Assembly: GCA_036257565.1 (NCBI GenBank)
Contig: DATAFH010000006.1
Span: forward strand, 1 to 64,000
Source: DASSUW01 sp036257565
GTDB taxonomy: Bacteria > Actinomycetota > Thermoleophilia > Solirubrobacterales > Solirubrobacteraceae
Direction of reading: 5' to 3'
DNA: 64,000 bases
The translations under genes and the position numbers were made by a program. Each line of letters opens with the position of its first letter. Positions within the stretch are counted from its first letter, which is position 1. Below the pieces are notes generated by a model that was not told where the DNA came from, ran no database searches, and saw nothing but the letters and a program-made list of their open reading frames with translations. Of the stretch, positions 39,908 to 47,674 are shown in pieces.

Positions 39908-40915
39908 ATGGGTGCCGTGCTCATCGCCGATGACTACGCCGCGCGGATCAGCGCCTGGGAGTCGCAGCTCTCGCCGCTCGCCGCCCGCTCGTACCCGGCC
40001 GAGCGGGAGCGCGAGGAGGCCGACTGCGGGCTGCGGACCCCGTTCCAGCGCGACCGCGACCGGATCGTGCACTCGAAGGCGTTCCGGCGGCTCAAGCACA
40101 AGACGCAGGTGTTCGTGGCGCCCGAGGGCGACCATTACCGCACGCGGCTGACCCACACGCTGGAGGCGACGCAGATCTCGCGCACCGTCGCCCGGGCGCT
40201 GCGGCTCAACGAGGATCTGACCGAGGCGATCGGGCTCGGCCATGACGTCGGCCATCCGCCTTTCGGCCATATCGGCGAGGGTGTGCTCGACGCCTGCGGG
40301 CGGGAGCGCTTCGGCCGCGGCTTCCGGCACAACGAGCACTCGCTGCGGGTGGTCTCCGAGATCGAGCCGCTCAACCTCACCGCGGCCGTGCGGGACGGGA
40401 TCCTGCGCCACTCGAGCGGCGCGGGGGAGCCGGCCACGCTCGAGGGCAAGATCGTGCGGCTGGTGGACCGGATCGCCTACATCAACCACGACATCGACGA
40501 CGCGGTGCGGGCCGGCGTGCTCTCCGTGGCGTCGCTCCCGGCCGAGGAGATCGCTGTGCTCGGTGACAGCGGCTCGCGACGGATCGACCGGCTCGTCCAC
40601 GACCTGGTCGAGCATTCGGAGCGGGCGGGGGACATCGTCCAGGGTCCCGAGGTCGGCGGCGCGATGCTCCGGCTGCGCACGTTCATGTTCGAGAACGTCT
40701 ACCTGGGGCCGACCGCGCGCGCCGAGCACTCGAAGATCGAGCGCGTGCTGCGCGAGCTCTTCGACTGGTACTGCGAGCACCCGTCGGAGCTCCCGCCCGC
40801 CGTGGCCGGGGGGTCGGAGGCCGACCGGGTGATCGACTACCTGGCCGGGATGACGGACCGCTACGCGATCCGCGACTGGACCGAGCGCTTCGTGCCGCAC
40901 GGCCTCGCGGTCTGA
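39908..40915 (+). CDS. dgt: Deoxyguanosinetriphosphate triphosphohydrolase-like (dGTPase)
   Basis: A 335-residue HD-domain dNTP triphosphohydrolase. It has DCGLRTPFQRDRDRIVHSKA and FRRLKHKTQVFVAPEGDHYR, the metal-binding His in RTRLTHTLEATQISRTVARA, the His-Asp of GLGHDVGHPPFGHIGEGVLD, and the final Asp in DRIAYINHDIDDAVRAG. These are complete. It controls dNTP pools; the actinobacterial dgt-dnaG pairing is conserved, and the TGATG junction couples it to primase. Confidence 0.95.
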   Translation: MGAVLIADDYAARISAWESQLSPLAARSYPAEREREEADCGLRTPFQRDRDRIVHSKAFRRLKHKTQVFVAPEGDHYRTRLTHTLEATQISRTVARALRLNEDLTEAIGLGHDVGHPPFGHIGEGVLDACGRERFGRGFRHNEHSLRVVSEIEPLNLTAAVRDGILRHSSGAGEPATLEGKIVRLVDRIAYINHDIDDAVRAGVLSVASLPAEEIAVLGDSGSRRIDRLVHDLVEHSERAGDIVQGPEVGGAMLRLRTFMFENVYLGPTARAEHSKIERVLRELFDWYCEHPSELPPAVAGGSEADRVIDYLAGMTDRYAIRDWTERFVPHGLAV

Positions 40916-42765
40916 TGGCGCGTTACACGCAGGACTCCCGCGAGCGCGTCCGCGACGCGGTCGACTTCGAGGAGCTCGTGGGCGCTCGCACGGAGCTCAA
41001 GCGGGCGGGCGTGAGGCGGTTGCAGGGGCTGTGCCCGTTCCACGACGAGCGGACGCCGTCGTTCGGCATCGATCCGGTGGAGAAGCTCTACCACTGCTTC
41101 GGGTGCGGCGTTGGTGGCGACGTCTTCTCGTTCGTGATGGGAACCGAGGGGCTCGACTTCGCGGGCGCGCTGGAGTCTCTGGCCGACCGCTACGGAGTCA
41201 AGCTCGAGCGCGAGGCCGAGGATCCCGCGACGGCCGCCCGCCGCGAGCGGGACGACCGGCTGCGGGCGCTGCTCGAGCGCACGGCCGCGTACTACGTGCG
41301 GGTGCTGTGGGAGAGCCCGGAGGCGGCGGACGCGCGCGCGTACCTCGCGTCGCGCGGACTCGAGGAGGGGGCGCTGCGCGAGTTCCGGGTGGGGTTCTCG
41401 CCGGCGGCGTTCGACCGGGTGTTGACGGCCTCGGCGCGGGCCGGCTACCGCGACGAGGAGCTGCTGGCATGCGGGCTCGCCGCCAAGCGGCGCGACGGCC
41501 GCGGGCTGATCGACCGCTTCCGCGGCCGGATCATGTTCCCGCTGTGCGACGAGCGGGGACGTGTGCTGGGGTTCGGCGCGCGCGCGCTGCGGCCCGACGA
41601 CCGGCCCAAGTACCTGAACTCCTCCGACAACGCGGTCTTCCACAAGGGCGAGCTGCTCTACGGCGCCGACCTGGCTCGCGGGGCGGCCGCCCGGGCGGGG
41701 CGGGTGGTCCTGGTCGAGGGGTACACGGACGCTGTCGCGCTGCGGCAGGCGGGCGTGGCCGAGGTCGTCGGCTCGATGGGGACGGCGCTCACCGAGCGCC
41801 AGGTGTCGGCGCTGGCCCGGCTCGCCCCGACGGCGCTGTTCTGCCAGGACCCGGACACTGCCGGTCAGGAGGCGGTATCGCGGAGCGTGAGCGCGCTGCG
41901 GGACGTCAACCGGGCGCGCGCGGGGCGGGGCGTCGAGTTCAAGATCGTTCGGCTGCCGGGCGGCTCGGATCCGGCCGACGTCGTGCAGCGGGACGGGGCA
42001 GACGCCCTGCGCCGGCTGCTCGACGGGGCGGTCCCGCTGGCGCGCTTCGAGGTCGAGCGCGCGCTCGAACGCGACGAGACCGGAACGGCCGAGGGCCGCG
42101 ACCGGGCGCTCGAGGAGGCCGCCGCCGCCATCCGCCCACTCCCGCCGAGCGTCCTCCGCGACGAGCTCGTGCAGCTCGTCGCCGGCCGCCTCGGGCTCAC
42201 CGACAGCCTCCTTGCCTCCGCGCTCGCGGGCGCACCCCGAACCGGGGGCCGGCGCGACAGCGCGAGTCGGTCACCGGGTCCCCGCGGATCCGCGGGGTGG
42301 CCCGGCGCCCGGCCGGACTCCACCGCGCTGGCGCGAAGCTCTGCACCGGCGAACGGCGCTCGGGCCGCGCTGGACCGGCGCGAGCAGTCCGAGCGGGCGT
42401 TCCTCGCGTTGTGTCTGGCGCTGCCGGAGGAGGGGGAGGAGCGGCTGGCGGCGGCGGACCTCGACGAGCTCTTCTCGGCGCCGGCGACCCGCCGCGCCGC
42501 CGACTACCTCCGCGGCCGCCTGCGCTCACCGGCCGGCGAGCTCCCGGCCGGTGACGAGCCGCTCGCCCGCCTCGTCGCCGAGCTCGTCATCCGCGCCGGC
42601 CAGCTCGAGGCCACCCCGCCCAAGCTCGAGCTCGAGGCCCTCCAGCTCGACCTCCACAACCTCGACCGCCGCATCGCCGCCGCCCGAAGCGACGGCCGGG
42701 AGACCCTCCCACTCGCCACCGAGCGCCAGCTCGTCCTCGACAAGATCCGACACCGCCTGAGCTGA
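40915..42765 (+). CDS. dnaG: DNA primase
   Basis: A 616-residue primase. The zinc domain is LCPFHDERTPSFGIDPVEKL then YHCFGCGVGGDVFSFV. The RNA-polymerase domain has RFRGRIMFPLCDERGRVLGF, GFGARAL and KYLNSSDNAVFHKGELLYG. The Toprim motifs are VVLVEGYTDAVALRQAGV and FCQDPDTAGQEA (Asp-x-Asp). The linker at about residues 435-480 is low-complexity Ser/Arg/Pro/Gly. The C-terminal helicase-binding domain is present (RAFLALCLALPEEGEERLAA, LDLHNLDRRIAAARSDGR). A tRNA-Asn gene follows 61 bp after the stop. Confidence 0.96.
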   Translation: MARYTQDSRERVRDAVDFEELVGARTELKRAGVRRLQGLCPFHDERTPSFGIDPVEKLYHCFGCGVGGDVFSFVMGTEGLDFAGALESLADRYGVKLEREAEDPATAARRERDDRLRALLERTAAYYVRVLWESPEAADARAYLASRGLEEGALREFRVGFSPAAFDRVLTASARAGYRDEELLACGLAAKRRDGRGLIDRFRGRIMFPLCDERGRVLGFGARALRPDDRPKYLNSSDNAVFHKGELLYGADLARGAAARAGRVVLVEGYTDAVALRQAGVAEVVGSMGTALTERQVSALARLAPTALFCQDPDTAGQEAVSRSVSALRDVNRARAGRGVEFKIVRLPGGSDPADVVQRDGADALRRLLDGAVPLARFEVERALERDETGTAEGRDRALEEAAAAIRPLPPSVLRDELVQLVAGRLGLTDSLLASALAGAPRTGGRRDSASRSPGPRGSAGWPGARPDSTALARSSAPANGARAALDRREQSERAFLALCLALPEEGEERLAAADLDELFSAPATRRAADYLRGRLRSPAGELPAGDEPLARLVAELVIRAGQLEATPPKLELEALQLDLHNLDRRIAAARSDGRETLPLATERQLVLDKIRHRLS

Positions 42766-42826
42766 CGGTCACGGCCGCTACACTCCGGCCGACCGTGGCC
42801 GATCAATGCGGAGACGGCTGTTTCGG

Positions 42827-42898
<72 letters not shown>

Positions 42899-43047
42899 TA
42901 CGAGGTCCGCTTTCCCGCTACTAGCGAGGAAGGGTCACGTCCCTAGGAGACCGCTGAAGAAATCGGTCGCCGGAGGGCGGCGATGCGGGTAGGCGGCGGC
43001 GCGTGTCCGCCCGGCCGGTGTTCCGGCTGCCGCGTGCTCGGGCGCCG

Positions 43048-43180
43048 TCAGGCGGTCTGGGTGATCAGGCGGCGGCCGAGGGGGTTGAGATTGACCAGTG
43101 CGGCGGTCCAGGCGCCTTGCAGGCAGCTCTTGCTGGTGCCGATGTAGCGGCTCTTGCGGGCTCTGTAGCGGTGGGTGCTC
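43048..43180 (-). pseudogene. C-terminal fragment of an IS1182/IS5-type (DDE) transposase
   Basis: Reading leftwards, HRYRARKSRYIGTSKSCLQG, AWTAALVNLNPLGRRLITQT and a stop at 43048 match the basic tail of IS1182-like transposases (R-A-R-Y-x-G-x-x-K/S-x-x-L-Q-x-x-x-T-A-x-x-V-N-L). Only about 40 codons remain; the frame is closed upstream. It is the first of three transposase remnants beside the tRNA gene. Confidence 0.5.
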
Positions 43181-43446
43181 GCAGGTCCTCAGATCGGCTT
43201 CTGTGGCCTCGGTTCCGGCGCGAGTTGCCGGATCGGCCGGATTCGGTGCCGGGGACCAGCGTCGCGGGGCGACGTGGTCTGGCGGTCGGGTGTCAGCGGG
43301 CGCTAGGCTGCCGTGTGGGCGTGGTCGACCCCCGAGCGAAGCGCAGGATCTGGGGCTGAGTCCTGCCGCGCAGCTTGCCCCGTTGAGGGGCTTGAGAGTC
43401 GCGCCCCATTGGCGGCGGCCACGCCCTCCTTGGCTCTGCTGGGTGC

Positions 43447-44038
43447 CTAGGCCTGCCAGTCGGCGACGAGCTGACGGCAGGCGTGCTCGGCCTGTTCGGC
43501 GAGCTCGCGCTCGTGGCGGCGCACCTCTCGCAGCGAGTAGGCGGCGGCCCTGCCCTTCTGGCCGCGGCGGCCGAGAAGCGGCGGAAGTCGCCGACGGCGG
43601 CGACGATCGACAGCGCGATCGTCGCGTCAACGCCCGGGATCGTCATCAGCCGGCGCGCGAGCGCGACGCGCGCCAGCGCGGCGTCGATGATCCGCAGCTC
43701 CTGGCCGTGGAAGTCCAGCTGGCGCAACAGCGCCGCGACCGCCCCCGCCTCGTCTGGCGGCAGCGGCTGCTCTGCCAGCCACGCGCGGCCCTTGTGACCG
43801 AACAGATCGGCGGCCGGCAGCGCGGCACCAGGTTGCGATGCAGGATCGCCTGCACCTGGTTCTTCAGGCGGGTGCGCTGGCGCACGATATGCGCGCGCCG
43901 CGAGACCTGCCGGCGCAACGCGGCCGTCTCCTCGTCGGCCACCCACACGCCCGGCAGGTAGTCGGCCGGCAGCAACTGCGCGAGCACCTCAGCGACGACC
44001 TTGTCGGTCTTGACCTTCGCCTCGGCGATCGCGCGCGT
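43447..44038 (-). pseudogene. Decayed IS110-family transposase
   Basis: From the right, ARAIAEAKVKTDKV (44038) leads into LAQLLPADYLPGVWVADEET, AALRRQVSRRAHIVRQRTRL and KNQVQAILHRNLVPR. The frame then shifts near 43820 to ADLFGHKGRAWLAEQPLPPD, LLRQLDFHGQELRIIDAALA and RRLMTIPGVDATIALSIVAA, the helix-hairpin part of the second domain. After VGDFRRF there is a deletion that removes the conserved Ser-containing block. The extreme C-terminus resumes as GQKGRAAAYSLREVRRHERE, LAEQAEHACRQLVADWQA and a stop at 43447. The N-terminal DEDD catalytic region is also lost. The element cannot be active. Confidence 0.8.
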
Positions 44039-44450
44039 AGCGGCGCGTGCTCACGCCGGCCAGCATCCGCTCGAGCATCACGTCGGTGAGCCGGTCGCGC
44101 GCGGCGAAGTGCGCGTACGTGCCCAGCTCGACCTCGTGCTCGCCGTCCGCGGTGCGCGCACGCGGGCGCTCGACCGGCACACGCCGCCCGCCGAGCGTGA
44201 CCTCGCCGCGATCGTGCCCGTGACGCACCGCGCAGCGCGCCGGATCATGCCTGCCCTTCGGGCCGACAACCTCGTCGACCTCGGCTTCCATCAGCTCGTG
44301 CAGGACACCGAGCCCGACACCCACGCTCAGCGCGAGCGGCCCTTCCTTCGCGGCGCAGGCGAGCTCGCCGAGCGCCTCATGCACCGAGGCGGGCAGCTCC
44401 TCGACGCGCTCCTGGCCGGCCGCGACCGACCCAGCCGATACGGTCCTCAT
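44036..44450 (-). pseudogene. N-terminal fragment of an IS256-family (Mutator-type) transposase
   Basis: From the ATG at 44450 (AGGAGG site upstream) the frame gives about 138 codons of a Mutator-type transposase start: VLHELMEAEVDEVVGPKGRH, RHGHDRGEVTLGGRRVPVER, PRARTADGEHEVELGTYAHF and MLERMLAGVSTRRY. Exactly where the DDE domain should begin, the sequence switches to the IS110 remnant (junction about 44036-44042). The open frame continues only by chance. The sequence before the start (about 44540-44567) reads GAGGTTGTCCCGTAGCTCGT on this strand, plausibly the left terminal inverted repeat. Confidence 0.72.
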
Positions 44451-44722
44451 GGCGGTTGGTCCTCCTGTCCTCGGACTTCCGATTCGCACTAGCCACGGTC
44501 CCAACAGGACCGGACGAGGCGGGAGGACCGCCGCCTTCAAGTTCTACGAGCTACGGGACAACCTCAGGAGAACCAGCATCGCCGCCAATAGGCGGAAGCA
44601 AAAGCGAGTTGATCCGGCCCATGCGGACCGTGGATCGTCGATCTCGGATCAAGCTTGACTCGGTCGGCGCGTACGCGAGAGGCTTGCTCAGGACCAGCAT
44701 GCCGTCCGCGAAGGAGGGGCAC

Positions 44723-45163
44723 GTGGAGTTCTCACAGGTGCGACGAGTACTGATCGTTGCCAATCGCACGGCGGCGACGCCCACGCTGCTGGACCGGATC
44801 AAGGAGCTTGCACGTGAGCGACCGAGTACGTTCGCGCTCCTGATCCCGGACGCGGCCAGTGTCGAGCACACGGACTGGACGCTCGAGCTCGCGCTGCCGC
44901 TGCTCGAGCGGGCGGCTCGCGGACCGGTCGAGGGGCTCGCGGGGGAGGGGGCAGAGCCGTTTGAGGCGATCCGGCGCGCGGTTGGACAGGGGTCCTACGA
45001 CCAGATCGTGATTTCGACGCTGCCCAAGCGCGTGTCTCAGTGGCTGCGCCGCGACCTGCCGCGCCGCGTGCAGGACCTCGGTGTGCCCGTCGAGGTCATT
45101 ACCCCAGGACGCGAGGACCGGCAACCGGTGGGCGGCGTCGCCGGGAACATTTCAATCCCTTAG
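44723..45163 (+). CDS. Small UspA-like (HUP-type) hypothetical protein
   Basis: A 146-residue alpha/beta protein: MEFSQVRRVLIVANRTAATP, TLLDRIKELARERPSTFALL, IPDAASVEHTDWTLELALPL, then GAEPFEAIRRAVGQGSYDQI, VISTLPKRVSQWLRRDLPRR and VQDLGVPVEVITPGRE. The alternating strand-helix order and the final DLxxRVxxLGxPVxVxTP resemble universal-stress-type nucleotide-binding folds common in Actinobacteria. The GTG at 44723 is chosen because AAGGAGG lies six bases before it; an ATG at 44699 is a weaker choice. A truncated second copy lies 200 bp downstream. Confidence 0.72.
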   Translation: MEFSQVRRVLIVANRTAATPTLLDRIKELARERPSTFALLIPDAASVEHTDWTLELALPLLERAARGPVEGLAGEGAEPFEAIRRAVGQGSYDQIVISTLPKRVSQWLRRDLPRRVQDLGVPVEVITPGREDRQPVGGVAGNISIP

Positions 45164-45217
45164 GCGTTCGCGGACGACTACGGCGAGAACCCGCTTATCG
45201 CAGCGCGTCACCAGTCG

Positions 45218-45234
45218 GAGCCGCCTTGCGGCTC
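45218..45234. terminator. Stem-loop after the UspA-like gene
   Basis: GAGCCGC-CTT-GCGGCTC is a perfect seven-base stem with a three-base loop, 55 bp after the stop. There is no T-run, so terminator function is only likely. Confidence 0.45.
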
Positions 45235-45368
45235 TGACGGCAGCAACGGCACCGCCGCTGATCGTCGGGAGCAGCAGCGCGTTGGCCGCCTGGCCGCTTG
45301 CGTCGCGGGTCGGGAGGTGAGGGCGTCTTCACGCCATCAACAGCGCGCGAGCGCGAGGGAGCAGCCAG

Positions 45369-45443
45369 ATGGAATCCGAGCAAATCACCCGCGTCCTCAT
45401 CGTCGCGAACCGGACGGCGTCGACGCCCCGTCTGATCGGCTGA
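45369..45443 (+). pseudogene. Truncated duplicate of the UspA-like gene
   Basis: The 24 codons read MESEQITRVLIVANRTASTP then RLIG and a stop. This is nearly the same as the first 24 residues of the gene at 44723 (MEFSQVRRVLIVANRTAATP). The rest of the gene is missing. It indicates a tandem duplication followed by deletion, or a family cluster cut down by the neighbouring insertion-sequence activity. An unbroken start codon remains, so a short peptide could still be made. Confidence 0.6.
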
Positions 45444-45716
45444 GGACGCCTCCTTCGTTGCGGTCGGGAAGGTGGCGGGCCGTGGTGAGCTGTTGCCGAC
45501 GCGCGGATAGGGCGGTCAGCGCTCAAAGTCTCATTGCGGACGACCTCCGAGCGCGCGGATCGATCTCGCGCCGACACCTGCTTCGCCCTGGCCGGAGCAG
45601 GGGCCAGGGGACGCGAGTCCAGCGCGCTTGGTGCTCGTCCCGGTGGCGGCGCGCCCGTGAGGCTGGGAAGCTGACCACCGAGTAGAACGACCGTGCTTCC
45701 AGCGCCGGAGCGAAGC

Positions 45717-47135
45717 GTGCTGATCACCACCGATTATCTGGTCGTCGGAACGGGCGCCAGCGGCCTCGCGTTCGTCGACGCGCTGGTCGCTGAGGCCGAT
45801 GTCGAGGTGACGCTGATCGACCGCCGGCGCGCCCCGGGCGGGCACTGGCTCCACGCGTACCCATTCGTCCGTCTGCACAGCCCTTCGGCGTACTACGGCG
45901 TGAACTCGCTGCCGCTCGGTGAGGACCAGATCGACCAGGTCGGCGAGAACGCGGGCTACTACGAACGGGCGACGGGCGAGGAGGTCTGCGACTACTTCGC
46001 CCTGGCGGCCTCGCGGCTCACACGGACCGGGCAGGTTCGCATCCTCACCGAGCACGAGCACATGGGGCAAGGGGCTGACGGCGAGCAGGTGCGAGACCTG
46101 CGCACCGGCGCGCTCCACGATGTCGCCGTACGTCGCAAGGTGGTCGACGCCCGCTACCTCGAGGCGTCTGTGCCGGCCACCCACACCCCATCGTTCGATG
46201 TCGCATCGGGCGCTCGCGTCGTGCCCATCAACGATCTGCCGACCGCCGCGCGATCGGCCTCCGCATACACCGTGCTCGGGTCAGGCAAGACGGCAGTCGA
46301 TGCGTGCACCTGGCTGTTGGACAACGACGTCGAGCCGGAGCGAATCCGCTGGGTCCGGCCCCGGGACGCCTGGTTTCACCACCGCGCCGACTTCCAGCCG
46401 CTGGAACAGGTCGGTGCCATCATGGACGGCCTCGCCCTCGATGCCGAGGCCGGCGCCGAGGCACAGGACGTCGACGACCTGTTCGAGCGGCTCGAGGCTT
46501 CGGGGCGGCTGGTCCGCATCGACCAGGCGCGGCCCGCGAAGATGTACCGCGGCACGATGCTCAGCGGCCGCGAGCTCGACGCCCTGCGGCAGATCGAGGA
46601 CGTCATCAGGCTCGGGCACGTCCGGCGGATCGAGCGCGACCGGATCGTCCTCGAGCGGGGAGAGGCTCGGACCGGCCCTGAGGTCCTGCACGTCGACTGC
46701 ACGGCGCTCGGCCTGCGCAACGCACCTGCCACGCCGATCTTCCAGCCCGGCCGGATCGTACTCCAGCAGGTGCGGCACAACACGCCGCCGTTCAACGCAG
46801 CGCTTGTGGGCTTCGTCGAGGCCGTCCGGGACGACGACACCCAGAAGAACCAGCTCTGCCCACCCAACCCCTACGCCAGCAGCATCCACGACTGGCCGCG
46901 GATGATGAGCCGCACGTGGAGGACGGAGCGACGGTGGTTGAGCGAGCCCGACGTCGCCGCCTGGCTAGCCGAGAGCCGGCTCAACTTGCTCCGCGCGCTG
47001 CCCGACCACCTGGCCGAGCCGCCGGTGCAGTTGGCGGTGCAACGATTTCTGACCCACGTCGGCGCTGCGATCGAGCGGCTCCAGCAGATCGATGGTTCGG
47101 GCAGCTCCGGCGCGGCCGGGGCTGTGCAGGCGTGA
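45717..47135 (+). CDS. FAD-dependent NAD(P)-binding monooxygenase/reductase-like protein
   Basis: A 472-residue flavoprotein. The N-terminal FAD dinucleotide motif is DYLVVGTGASGLAFVDALVA followed by the acidic strand end TLIDRRRAPGGHW. HAYPFVRLHSPSAYYGVNSL resembles the flavin-monooxygenase region that grips FAD. A second Rossmann motif is SAYTVLGSGKTAVDACTWLL (GxGxxA), for NADPH. The C-terminal part contains VDCTALGLRNAPATPIFQPG and PFNAALVGFVEA. The layout is that of FMO/Baeyer-Villiger-like or lysine-hydroxylase-like enzymes, but the substrate is unknown. The GTG at 45717 has GGAG six bases upstream; a GTG at 45693 is the alternative. It has no obvious partner gene. Confidence 0.75.
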   Translation: MLITTDYLVVGTGASGLAFVDALVAEADVEVTLIDRRRAPGGHWLHAYPFVRLHSPSAYYGVNSLPLGEDQIDQVGENAGYYERATGEEVCDYFALAASRLTRTGQVRILTEHEHMGQGADGEQVRDLRTGALHDVAVRRKVVDARYLEASVPATHTPSFDVASGARVVPINDLPTAARSASAYTVLGSGKTAVDACTWLLDNDVEPERIRWVRPRDAWFHHRADFQPLEQVGAIMDGLALDAEAGAEAQDVDDLFERLEASGRLVRIDQARPAKMYRGTMLSGRELDALRQIEDVIRLGHVRRIERDRIVLERGEARTGPEVLHVDCTALGLRNAPATPIFQPGRIVLQQVRHNTPPFNAALVGFVEAVRDDDTQKNQLCPPNPYASSIHDWPRMMSRTWRTERRWLSEPDVAAWLAESRLNLLRALPDHLAEPPVQLAVQRFLTHVGAAIERLQQIDGSGSSGAAGAVQA

Positions 47136-47249
47136 CGGATGGACGCGACCGTGGTCGGTCACGGCCTGCGGCTCGCTCACGAGGGGCGCGACCCGCATTC
47201 TTCTTGGTCGAACCGTGCGTGAAGCGCGTTGGTCGGAGTGGACGGGTAC

Positions 47250-47546
47250 CTACGCCCGGATCGCCACTGGCGTCTGCAGTCCGAGCGGCTGCTCGGCGAA
47301 CGCCTTCTCGGTATCCACCTCCCAGCAGGTGTTCACGCTGGAGTCCTCGAGCGTCGAGTCGACGTACTGCTGGATCGCCTCGACGGAGTCGGACTCCCAG
47401 AGGCAGGTGGCCACGGAGCCGTCGATGGCCGGATAGAACTGCAGGCCGCGCACGCCGGGGGGCGCGTCCTCGTTCATGATCAGCTTGTTGCCGCGTGCGA
47501 ATGCCGTCGGCGGGTCCTGGAACTGATGAAGCACTGCCACGTACAT
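47250..47546 (-). CDS. Small ferredoxin-fold-like hypothetical protein
   Basis: A 98-residue protein beginning MYVAVLHQFQDPPTAFARGN with LQFYPAIDGSVATCLWESDS, VEAIQQYVDSTLEDSSVNTC and WEVDTEKAFAEQPLG. Proteins of this type (M(Y/H)xVxHxixDPxxF...CLWEaxSvxaVrxylexxlGxxSxNxyfeV) are frequent in Actinobacteria and predicted to adopt a dimeric alpha-beta barrel. No catalytic function is established. AGAGGAGG lies just before the ATG. It lies convergent with the flavoprotein gene and downstream of the LuxR gene's direction. Confidence 0.75.
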   Translation of the reverse strand: MYVAVLHQFQDPPTAFARGNKLIMNEDAPPGVRGLQFYPAIDGSVATCLWESDSVEAIQQYVDSTLEDSSVNTCWEVDTEKAFAEQPLGLQTPVAIRA

Positions 47547-47674
47547 GGCGGCCTCCTCTCGGTGAGATCGGGAACGTCAACGACGCTACGCCGGACGCAA
47601 TTCCGCGCGCATCGGCGGGATTGACCAACTTCGCGGCGACCGCGGCGTGGTCATTTCGCGCCATCGCGGCGCAG

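Noticed and set aside
43003..43440. Plus-strand open frames in the IS debris
   Set aside because: They read the antisense of transposase fragments and have no recognisable domain.
44434..44440. A fifth sigma-28-type promoter (GCCGATA in the IS256 region)
   Set aside because: No AAG-containing box lies 15 nt upstream and no gene start follows on that strand. The same holds for GCCGATA at the beginning of the dodecin gene.
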